47,643 bases of DNA from Boothiomyces macroporosus (taxonomy: Eukaryota > Chytridiomycota > Chytridiomycetes > Rhizophydiales > Terramycetaceae). Positions 39,905 through 47,643 of this stretch are shown in pieces; within the stretch, counting starts at the first letter, position 1; every line of letters starts with the position of its first letter. The stretch is taken from contig JADGKB010000106.1 of assembly GCA_027604185.1 (NCBI GenBank), forward strand, positions 1 through 47,643, in the 5' to 3' direction. The notes beneath the pieces were generated by a model. That model ran no database searches. It saw only the letters and a list, made by a program, of their open reading frames with translations, and was not told the origin of the DNA. The position numbers and the translations under genes were made by a program.

Positions 39905-42900
39905 ATGCAGCCTCCACGACGAGCAGACTTGGAGTACATTGAAGTCGTGCGAAGTTTACACGACTATACAGCGACAGAAGCCGGCGTATTGAACCTGAAA
40001 GCGGGTGATATAATATACGTGCATTCAAAAGATTCTTCTGGATGGTGGAGTGGAACCGTTGGCAATGAGAAAGGTAGCAATATATTAATGACTAGGTATA
40101 AATATATAGTTAACATGCAGGATGGTTCCCTTCGAATTGGATTGAAGCTGTGGAGACAGTAATAATTATCTCATTTAGGCCGAATCACCAAGTGCAAATA
40201 TAGAGAATGTAACAAAGGAATTGGAAGAAACCCCACCAGTATCGCCAGCCAAAACCACATTAGACAGGGATAGCAAGGCACCGGAACAGCTCCCTCAATT
40301 CTGGCGAAAGAAAGAAACCCCTTCGGGACAAGTATACTATTACAACACACAAACTAATCAAACAACTTATAATTTAGAGCAAGTGATGGCGGTAAGTGAT
40401 TTACATCATATTACAATCAGAGCAGGACTAACCCTAGACCTCGGTAAAGAAAAGAGTGAGTTTAATCTGGAAGCAGAATGGAGTGGTTGCTAATCATGAA
40501 GCAAAGCCATTGCCATCTGCCCCTCAATCAGCTTCTTGGGTTCCAGGGCCAAAATCCCTGTTGACGGATGTCGCAGAAATCAATTGGGAAATCTTGATCA
40601 ACAATATTCTAAAGTCAATTTCTGATTTAAATTATTCTGCCAAAAACGATATTAAATCAAACTATGTACAACAATCGGGACAAATAGTCAGAGCAATTAG
40701 GGATATGCTTGGTTGTTCAGGAACAATCTCTTCAGAATCAGTCATCATTCAATCCAACAGGGCACTCGCACAATATCATCAAAACATCATGTCTTCCCTC
40801 TCAAAAATCATATTAGCTGCCAAGGTAGCTGCGGGATTATGGCCACCGCCAGATGCTGTTCACAGTATGAGATATCAGGCTGGACAAGTCCTTTTAGCTG
40901 TCCGACACTTTGTTGCAGTTGCTCAAGATTTGGGGATTACTCTGGGACCCCTCCCAGAAGACGCAGCTGATGAATTCGATGTTAAAGGAAATGAATTATC
41001 AGACACTGAAATGGTTACAAGACTTGATCAAAATTGTGAAATTATCATGAATTCAATTGCCACTTTAGTCACCAAGATTACTAGAGACAGAGCATTGTCA
41101 ACTGGACTGATCGATATGGTTCGAAAAACAGTTACTGAAATTGGGCAGCTATTATCGATTATCGAAGATATCAAATTTGATACGTCTTTGGATGTAGATA
41201 ATCTTGTTGCAGATTTTATGCAAAAGAAGGGCAATCTCTACACAGTATTGAACGATTTAGTGAGCGCCTCGAGTACCGGCGAAGATGGATTCGCTCCGGC
41301 AAATGCTTTGGGATTGATGTTGGAAAGCGCCACCTCAGTTTTAGAATCTGTAGAAGATATTGTTGTGGCAGCAAAGTTGTTGATTGATCACAAAGAATTG
41401 ATTCTTCAAAAATCCTTGCAAAACGAAACAGAAAAATCAGAAGAGTCTGATTTGCTAGTGCTGCAGAAACGTGCTCAAGCATTAAACTTTTTGGACAACA
41501 GAAATAGCCAAAATAGTGCACATTCAATTACATCTGGTCAATATCCGCCAAGCTCGGTGTCCCCGGGTGGAAATTGGAGCAGAGACGGAAGAACATTATC
41601 TGCTGAGTCTCGTTTGAATAGCGGGGCCCCGACTCAAGAGCAATATGCATCCTACAGAAAAGGATCAATCAGTGGTATCCAAAGCGGCAGAAGAATATCA
41701 CAAGATGCAATCAACTCACCTCAAGATATGGGAAGTGCTTCGAAATTATCTCAATTCTTTGGGGAAGAGCCAGTTAACCAATCTGCACGTACTTCGGAGG
41801 TAACTGAATCCTAACATCAGAGTATGAGACCATGGTTTTTGAGAAAAGAGACCACCTATGATCTGTCCTACAACATGGAAGGAGCAGTGAATGGCGGTAC
41901 ATTCCAGGCATTGGTGGAAAGATTAACAGTTCATGACCAACCTGTTGGTAAGTCCTCTTTTATCATAGATCCTGGATTTGCACAGTCATTCTTGATGACA
42001 TTCCATTTGTTTGGAAATGCAGAGATGCTGTTCCGTGCTCTTAAAGGAAGATTTATGCTAGAACCTCCTCAAGGTCTAACACCAGAGGAGTTGAATATTT
42101 GGGTTGAAAAGAAGCTCACCCCCGTACAAAGAGGGGTCTGCAACGCGCTCAAGATGTGGATTGAACAATATTGGCTAGAAAGCAGTGATGATAGTTGTTT
42201 AGATGATATTCACGCATTCGCATCTGGAGAAATGATGGAGTATCAACCTCAAGCTGCCACAAAAATTTTGGAATTGGTTTCCAAAAAAGTTACTACTGAC
42301 GTTTATGGCACTCCTGTAGTTACTCCGAAATTGAAGAGAGCAAATCCACAAGACTATCAAGCACCTATTCTCCCAAAGAATTTGAAACGATTCACACTGA
42401 CCGATTTGGATCCGCTAGAAGTAGCACGTCAGCTGACGCTTATTGAATCAAATATCTTTTTGAAAATTCAGCCAGTCGAGCTAATGAAGCAGGAATGGTC
42501 GAGAAAGAATGGCCCTTCCTTGGCAGTCAATGTTCGTGCCATGACTGCAATGGCCACCAAAATAACTGGATGGGTTATTTGCACCATTCTGCAAGAAGCA
42601 GATTTAAAGCGAAGAGCATTTATTCTAAAGTTCTTTATCAAGGTAGCAGAGGTAAGTCAAAATTAACCATAGCGCTGTTTAATAATGAATAACTTTAACA
42701 CACTGTTGGCTATCCAGTCCGCTTTCAACTCTTCCACCATCAGCAGATTGAAGAAAACCTGGGAAGTATGTAGATTTTTAACCTAGTTATTATCATCTAA
42801 AACAAGAGGTGCTTTTGAAGTCTTGAAGAAGGCTACTGATCACTCAAGAAATTATGCAGACTATAGGCAGGCATTGAAAAGATCGGCTCTTCCCACCCTT

Positions 42901-43254
42901 CCTTTCCTTGGACTCTTTTTAACTGATTTGACGTTCACGGAAGATGGAAATCCTGATATGCGTAATAATGGTAAATTAATCAATTTCGACAAATATTCTC
43001 GCATATCAAAGATTATTTCAGACTTAATGCGATACCAAGTTCCTTACCCAATTACTGAAGTGCCTGAAATTCAGGATTACTTGCAGCAGTCTATTCAAGA
43101 CAGAGGCACTAGAGATGTACAAGATTTATATGAATTATCCCTTCGTCTTGAACCAAGAGATGAAAGAGCTAGTGCTGGAAGTGGAGGTCCGGAAGAAGTA
43201 AATCGTGAATTGGAAGCCAAGATTGAAATGCTTCAAAAAGCGGGTATGCTGTAA
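39905..43254 (+). CDS. Ras guanine nucleotide exchange factor 2 (SH3-WW-RasGEF_N-RasGEF)
   Basis: 1,050 residues in eight exons; introns 40074-40120 (47 nt, double), 40159-40178, 40392-40437 (46 nt), 41800-41820, 41948-41968, 42652-42672 and 42766-42786, giving 1,051 codons. Same domain order as its neighbour: SH3 about 8-65, WW about 105-140, helical middle (GLWPPPDAVHSMRYQAGQ), RasGEF_N about 600-740 and RasGEF about 770-1,010 (LPTLPFLGLFLTDLTF, NGKLINFDKY). It is an old tandem duplicate with clear protein divergence and partly different intron positions. It lacks the intron at RasGEF1 38670 and has one at 42766 absent there. Both catalytic domains look intact, so both are likely active towards Ras. 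Confidence 0.95.
40074..40120 (+). other. Two apparent introns back to back (22 + 25 nt)
   Basis: The 47-nt insertion between the SH3 codons for KG and W divides into 40074-40095 and 40096-40120. Each begins GTA, has a TTAATG or TTAAC branch-like site and ends AG. The first resembles the single 22-nt intron at the same site of the paralogue (36593-36614). Confidence 0.7.
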
Positions 43255-43414
43255 TTGCTTTCAGTTGAAATAAATAGATTTTTATACATGAACACTTTAC
43301 AATGATCTATTGATGCAACAGCATAGTATAATGAACCTCAATCGACCCTTCAGAACAAGTTCACTTTACAACTAAGAGTAAGACGAAAAGTTTATTGAAA
43401 TCTATGAAAAGGAT

Positions 43415-44446
43415 CTATTGGCAGTATTGCAAGCCATATTGGTCACCAGGTAGTCCTAAGGCAGACAGAGCAGTGTGGTAGTAGTTTAATCTGGTCTGTC
43501 CAGCTTGCAGGTTGGAACCAGAGCCGCATTCGAATCCTCCATTTTGGATCTGGACGGATTTTCCGAAATAACCTTGTTGAACCAAAGGATCAGAAACACT
43601 CCAGCTCCATACAAACATGGAACTGACCCAGTTGAGATTGATATCAGTTGCCACTTTATCGCAAGCACCCCAGTTGAGACCGCAGCTTGAAGTAACATCA
43701 ACCCCAGAGAATTGCTGAAGTTTGCTGTAGTTGTCCTGGCCAGTAAGCTGCATGAACCCTCTCCCAACCCATGGCTGGTAAGCCGAGGCAGGGTAGCTGT
43801 AGCAAGTACCGTCTTGCACGCAGTACTCTCTAGTGGCGGTAAAAGACGTTTCTTGCATGATATGAGCAAGCAACATGGCGATATGCAATGGCTTTGGGAA
43901 CAAATCGGTGTGCGATTGAACCTGGTCGTAGAAAGCCTGGGCGACACTGCGATCAACTCCTCCGTTCAAAGACTTGATTGCACTCCAGTAGCTGTCGACT
44001 GAATAACCATAAAGCCCGCTGCCTTGCGGTGGTGGTGGGGTGGTGCCAAAGCATGCACCGCATTTACATCCGTTTCCGCAATAATCAGCTGTAGTACCGC
44101 AGTATCCCCATTGAGACAGACATTCTCCAGGGCTGCATTGGCAGCTGCCGCCAGTATTTCCAGGTGGGTTGTTAATACCACAGATCACACCTTGCTTGTA
44201 GACCGCATTGTTTCTTCCCAGACCACCAGACTTGGCATAGCAAACACCCTGGTAGTAGGCATATTGAGTACAGCCTGACACAGATCGGCAGAATGCAGAG
44301 CAAGACGGCCCATCAGTTTGTTTGTTTGCAATGTCGTTTCCAGGAAAGTCACAGTCAGCAGCCCAGTCGCCGTTTTGGTCGCGATTCCAGTCAATTGCTG
44401 CAACCAAAGTGACGATGGTGGCAATTAGAGCGTATCCAACGAGCAT
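43415..44446 (-). CDS. Secreted GH19 chitinase with PAN-like and chitin-binding domains (copy 1, intact)
   Basis: 343 residues, no intron. Signal peptide about 1-17; Cys-rich PAN/apple-like domain about 18-92 (CDFPGND, CSAFC, GCTQYAYYQG-CYAKSGG); hevein-type chitin-binding domain about 97-135 (CQCSPGECLSQWGYCG); Pro-rich linker; GH19 catalytic domain about 145-340. The catalytic acid is likely the Glu in AHIMQET, with a second Glu in TATREYC. YQPWVGRGFMQLTG matches the family's YxGRG-x-x-Q segment. The chain ends YGLQYCQ. It hydrolyses chitin outside the cell. It diverges from the CAP gene across 421 bp. TATA box 30 nt upstream of the ATG. Confidence 0.93.
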   Translation of the reverse strand: MLVGYALIATIVTLVAAIDWNRDQNGDWAADCDFPGNDIANKQTDGPSCSAFCRSVSGCTQYAYYQGVCYAKSGGLGRNNAVYKQGVICGINNPPGNTGGSCQCSPGECLSQWGYCGTTADYCGNGCKCGACFGTTPPPPQGSGLYGYSVDSYWSAIKSLNGGVDRSVAQAFYDQVQSHTDLFPKPLHIAMLLAHIMQETSFTATREYCVQDGTCYSYPASAYQPWVGRGFMQLTGQDNYSKLQQFSGVDVTSSCGLNWGACDKVATDINLNWVSSMFVWSWSVSDPLVQQGYFGKSVQIQNGGFECGSGSNLQAGQTRLNYYHTALSALGLPGDQYGLQYCQ

Positions 44447-44475
44447 GATTGTATGTATCCTTGATGTATTGCCTG

Positions 44476-44483
44476 TATTTATA
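44476..44483 (-). promoter_or_regulatory. TATA box of chitinase copy 1
   Basis: TATAAATA on the minus strand 30 nt upstream of ATG 44446. The 421-bp gap 44447-44867 is the shared divergent promoter region and has no ORF of note. Confidence 0.7.
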
Positions 44484-44827
44484 TTTCAGCACCCTTTAAC
44501 ACCCTTGAAATAGCTCCCTTTGGCATGTTTTGAATAGGGTCCAGCCGCAGCTAGATGTGGGCACAAATCCAACTGTCTTTGCCAGAACAACTACAGAGAA
44601 TGGTTCCATGGCATATACACCAGCAGTGGGGCCTTTTTAACACCAGTAAATGAAAGCAGCTGAACAATTTTTTGAAATGTTAGGGTCCAGTATAGAACTT
44701 TCCAACAAATTTGGGAAACCTCGCAACTACAGTAAACCCTTGAGAATACAGGGAACCTCTTTCCTCTATGAACTGTTTTAAAGGGTTTAATAGCGAATTC
44801 GGAAGGGTCAATCACAGACACTTCCAA

Positions 44828-44835
44828 TATAAATA
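44828..44835 (+). promoter_or_regulatory. TATA box of CAP copy 1
   Basis: TATAAATA 40 nt upstream of ATG 44868. Confidence 0.7.
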
Positions 44836-44867
44836 GCTCACTATTCTTTCATCTAGCCACAATCAAA

Positions 44868-45728
44868 ATGTTCTCTACTGCTTTAATCTTTGCTTCAATC
44901 GCTTCTGCTCAAATCCAATGGAACAGAGACCAAAACGGAGACTGGGCTTCCGACTGTGATTTCCCTGGAAACGACATTTCTTGGCAGCAAACTCAAGGGC
45001 CAGACTGCTCTGCTTATTGTCGCTCTGTTTCTGGCTGCACCCAATACGCTTACTACCAAGGATGGTGCTATGCAAAGTCTGGCGGATTAGGAAGAGGAAA
45101 TGCCGTCTACAAACAAGGTGTTACCTGTGGAATCAACAACCCGCCATCCAGCCCACCCCCATCAGGACCAAATGGAGACATTGGGAATGCAGTCAACTTG
45201 ATGAACAACCTCAGAGGAAGTCTCGGTGTCAGCCCTCTTTCATACGACAATGGACTCCAATCTGGTGCACAAAACCAAGCCAATTCATTGGCGAGCCAAA
45301 ACTGCAAATTGGACCATCAAGGGCAAGTGTCAAACCTGTTTGCAATCTACGGTATCGATGGAATTCCAGGGGACATGTTTACTTCCTCTGCTAATGGTTG
45401 GATTGGCGAAGGGCCAGGTCCTTATCCTGACCATGGTCACTACAACCTCATTGCAAACCAAGCTGGATGGAATGTCAACAGGGTTGGGTGTGCCGCCGCT
45501 TACAATTCCAACCAGCGCTGCGCAGTTGTCTCCTGTTTCTATGGTCACCAGGTAGTCCTAAGGCAGACAGAGCAGTGTGGTAGTAGTTTAATCTGGTCTG
45601 TCCAGCTTGCAGGTTGGAACCAGAGCCGCATTCGAATCCTCCATTTTGGATCTGGACGGATTTTCCGAAATAACCTTGTTGAACCAAAGGATCAGAAACA
45701 CTCCAGCTCCATACAAACATGGAACTGA
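44868..45728 (+). pseudogene. Secreted PAN-CAP protein, copy 1, chimeric 3' end
   Basis: 286 codons. Signal peptide about 1-14, then the same PAN/apple-like domain as the chitinase (WNRDQNGDWASDCDFPGND, CSAYCRSVSGCTQYAYYQG), a Pro linker, then a CAP/SCP (PR-1 type) domain about 105-225 (LMNNLRGSLGVSPLSYD, GWIGEGPG, GHYNLIANQAGWN, RCAVVSCFYG). CAP proteins are secreted and often bind sterols or act at cell walls. At 45541/45542 the sequence crosses into antisense chitinase DNA, so the last about 60 residues (from HQVVLRQ on) are not CAP-derived. The CAP fold is nearly complete, so the product might still be made. Confidence 0.85.
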
Positions 45729-46548
45729 CCCAGTTGAGATTGATATCAGTTGCCACTTTATCGCAAGCACCCCAGTTGAGACCGCAGCTTGAAGTAACAT
45801 CAACCCCAGAGAATTGCTGAAGTTTGTTGTAGTTGTCCTGGCCAGTAAGCTGCATGAACCCTCTCCCAACCCATGGCTGGTAAGCCGAGGCAGGGTAGTT
45901 GTAGCAAGTACCGTCTTGCACACAGTACTCTCTAGTGGCGGTAAAAGACGTTTCTTGCATGATATGAGCAAGCAACATGGCGATATGCAATGGCTTTGGG
46001 AACAAATTGGTGTGCGATTGAACCTGGTCGTAGAAAGCCTGGGCGACACTGCGATCAACTCCTCCGTTCAAAGACTTGATTGCACTCCAGTAGCTGTCGA
46101 CTGAATAACCATAAAGCCCGCTGCCTTGCGGTGGTGGTGGGGTGGTGCCAAAGCATGCACCGCATTTACATCCGTTTCCGCAATAATCAGCTGTAGTACC
46201 GCAGTATCCCCATTGAGACAGACATTCTCCAGGGCTGCATTGGCAGCTGCCGCCAGTATTTCCAGGTGGGTTGTTAATACCACAGATCACACCTTGCTTG
46301 TAGACCGCATTGTTTCTTCCCAGACCACCAGACTTGGCATAGCAAACACCCTGGTAGTAGGCATATTGAGTACAGCCTGACACAGATCGGCAGAATGCAG
46401 AGCAAGACGGCCCATCAGTTTGTTTGTTTGCAATGTCGTTTCCAGGAAAGTCACAGTCAGCAGCCCAGTCGCCGTTTTGGTCGCGATTCCAGTCAATTGC
46501 TGCAACCAAAGTGACGATGGTGGCAATTAGAGCGTATCCAACGAGCAT
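45475..46548 (-). CDS. GH19 chitinase copy 2 with altered C-terminus
   Basis: 357 residues, same domain order as copy 1. Three residues differ in the catalytic domain: Ser-to-Asn in CYSYP, Ser-to-Asn in DNYSKL and Asp-to-Asn in HTDLF. At the duplication junction the native ending YGLQYCQ is lost. After LGLPGD the frame continues 22 residues (HRNRRQ...HTQPC) into antisense CAP sequence. The terminal Cys of copy 1 may pair in a disulfide; the new tail supplies other Cys residues. Catalytic Glu residues are retained, so activity is possible. It overlaps CAP copy 1 antisense over 45475-45728. Confidence 0.88.
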   Translation of the reverse strand: MLVGYALIATIVTLVAAIDWNRDQNGDWAADCDFPGNDIANKQTDGPSCSAFCRSVSGCTQYAYYQGVCYAKSGGLGRNNAVYKQGVICGINNPPGNTGGSCQCSPGECLSQWGYCGTTADYCGNGCKCGACFGTTPPPPQGSGLYGYSVDSYWSAIKSLNGGVDRSVAQAFYDQVQSHTNLFPKPLHIAMLLAHIMQETSFTATREYCVQDGTCYNYPASAYQPWVGRGFMQLTGQDNYNKLQQFSGVDVTSSCGLNWGACDKVATDINLNWVSSMFVWSWSVSDPLVQQGYFGKSVQIQNGGFECGSGSNLQAGQTRLNYYHTALSALGLPGDHRNRRQLRSAGWNCKRRHTQPC

Positions 46549-46577
46549 GATTGTATGTATCCTTGATGTATTGCCTG

Positions 46578-46585
46578 TATTTATA
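46578..46585 (-). promoter_or_regulatory. TATA box of chitinase copy 2
   Basis: Copy of the box at 44476-44483, 30 nt upstream of ATG 46548. Confidence 0.7.
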
Positions 46586-46929
46586 TTTCAGCACCCTTTA
46601 ACACCCTTGAAATAGCTCCCTTTGGCATGTTTTGAATAGGGTCCAGCCGCAGCTAGATGTGGGCACAAATCCAACTGTCTTTGCCAGAACAACTACAGAG
46701 AATGGTTCCATGGCATATACACCAGCAGTGGGGCCTTTTTAACACCAGTAAATGAAAGCAGCTGAACAATTTTTTGAAATGTTAGGGTCCAGTATAGAAC
46801 TTTCCAACAAATTTGGGAAACCTCGCAACTACAGTAAACCCTTGAGAATACAGGGAACCTCTTTCCTCTATGAACTGTTTTAAAGGGTTTAATAGCGAAT
46901 TCGGAAGGGTCAATCACAGACACTTCCAA

Positions 46930-46937
46930 TATAAATA
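46930..46937 (+). promoter_or_regulatory. TATA box of CAP copy 2
   Basis: Copy of the box at 44828-44835, 40 nt upstream of ATG 46970. Confidence 0.7.
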
Positions 46938-46969
46938 GCTCACTATTCTTTCATCTAGCCACAATCAAA

Positions 46970-47643
46970 ATGTTCTCTACTGCTTTAATCTTTGCTTCAA
47001 TCGCTTCTGCTCAAATCCAATGGAACAGAGACCAAAACGGAGACTGGGCTTCCGACTGTGATTTCCCTGGAAACGACATTTCTTGGCAGCAAACTCAAGG
47101 GCCAGACTGCTCTGCTTATTGTCGCTCTGTTTCTGGCTGCACCCAATACGCTTACTACCAAGGATGGTGCTATGCAAAGTCTGGCGGATTAGGAAGAGGA
47201 AATGCCGTCTACAAACAAGGTGTTACCTGTGGAATCAACAACCCGCCATCCAGCCCACCCCCATCAGGACCAAATGGAGACATTGGGAATGCAGTCAACT
47301 TGATGAACAACCTCAGAGGAAGTCTCGGTGTCAGCCCTCTTTCATACGACAATGGACTCCAATCTGGTGCACAAAACCAAGCCAATTCATTGGCGAGCCA
47401 AAACTGCAAATTGGACCATCAAGGGCAAGTGTCAAACCTGTTTGCAATCTACGGTATCGATGGAATTCCAGGGGACATGTTTACTTCCTCTGCTAATGGT
47501 TGGATTGGCGAAGGGCCAGGTCCTTATCCTGACCATGGTCACTACAACCTCATTGCAAACCAAGCTGGATGGAATGTCAACAGGGTTGGGTGTGCCGCCG
47601 CTTACAATTCCAACCAGCGCTGCGCAGTTGTCTCCTGTTTCTA
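46970..47643 (+). CDS. Secreted PAN-CAP protein, copy 2 (partial at window edge)
   Basis: Identical to copy 1 up to the unit end: signal peptide, PAN/apple-like domain and CAP domain through the SCF codons. The window ends exactly where copy 1 crosses the junction, so it cannot be seen whether this copy keeps the native CAP C-terminus or enters a third unit. Confidence 0.9.
   Translation, partial: MFSTALIFASIASAQIQWNRDQNGDWASDCDFPGNDISWQQTQGPDCSAYCRSVSGCTQYAYYQGWCYAKSGGLGRGNAVYKQGVTCGINNPPSSPPPSGPNGDIGNAVNLMNNLRGSLGVSPLSYDNGLQSGAQNQANSLASQNCKLDHQGQVSNLFAIYGIDGIPGDMFTSSANGWIGEGPGPYPDHGHYNLIANQAGWNVNRVGCAAAYNSNQRCAVVSCF

Larger units (their letters stand above)
43440..45541. repeat. 2,102-bp tandem duplication, unit 1
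   Basis: Identical to 45542-47643 at all but four positions I found by eye (43725, 43797, 43820, 43906). It contains almost all of the chitinase gene (minus its last few codons), the divergent promoter and the CAP gene up to the codons for SCF. The units abut with no spacer. Confidence 0.95.
45542..47643. repeat. 2,102-bp tandem duplication, unit 2
   Basis: Second copy of 43440-45541. Its last base is the last base of the window. It carries T or A at the four variant positions where unit 1 has C or G. Confidence 0.95.

Noticed and set aside
43725..46008. Repeat-induced point mutation of the duplicated chitinase unit
   Set aside because: Only four transitions in a short tract and no dense CpA or other dinucleotide pattern; RIP would be spread over the whole unit.

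Overview
Eukaryotic nuclear DNA, very gene-dense: about 40 genes in 47.6 kb, on both strands, with intergenic gaps often under 100 bp. The gene set is that of a fungus or near-fungal holomycotan. It includes two SH3-WW-RasGEF_N-RasGEF (Cdc25-type) exchange factors, GH19 chitinases with a hevein-like domain, a LIM protein resembling fungal Lrg1, and a standalone peroxisomal hydratase 2. I cannot name the species. A MOK-type kinase, a family often tied to cilia, leans towards an early-diverging lineage.

The most striking property is the introns. I reconstructed 67 by joining reading frames across GT..AG segments. 63 of them are 19-23 nt long, most with a CTAAT/TTAAT/TTAAC-like branch site 4-6 nt before the final AG. 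Almost all split genes gave a total CDS length that is an exact multiple of three and restored conserved motifs. Special cases are a 5-nt microexon in an oxyanion-hole motif, two introns that appear back to back in one RasGEF, one GC-AG intron, and two stop-free introns of length 3n.

Layout. 1-3.8 kb: a lineage-specific secreted Ala/Lys/Asp helical-repeat family (3' end of one copy, a decayed copy, an intact copy) around a small Cys protein, a KxDL (BORC) protein and a prolyl iminopeptidase-like hydrolase. 3.8-8.8 kb: mitochondrial TPP-type carrier, coiled-coil membrane protein, USP-like protein, two-module member of the helical-repeat family. 9.2-12.8 kb: four-LIM protein, four-helix membrane protein with PPxY motifs, peroxisomal hydratase 2. 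12.9-19.8 kb: tandem array of five seven-helix membrane proteins (unrecognised GPCR-like family), interrupted by a small hypothetical gene and a secreted beta/gamma-crystallin-like gene. 20.1-32.6 kb: phospholipase C-type phosphoesterase, 2-oxoadipate dehydrogenase (DHTKD1 type), ERO1, a GM130-like golgin, inositol polyphosphate kinase, a membrane protein, LSM5, and a tail-anchored fatty aldehyde dehydrogenase. 33-43.3 kb: MOK kinase, PP2C phosphatase, two tandem RasGEFs. 43.4-47.6 kb: exactly two copies of a 2,102-bp unit holding a divergent GH19 chitinase / CAP-protein pair, with both genes at the unit junction made chimeric.

The genes fall into two architectural classes. Housekeeping and signalling genes have micro-introns. 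The helical-repeat, crystallin-like, chitinase and CAP genes have no introns and a TATAAATA-like box 30-41 nt upstream of the ATG, which implies very short 5' leaders. Both window ends lie in repeated sequence, and the right end stops on the last base of the second 2,102-bp unit, so the window is probably a whole contig bounded by repeats.
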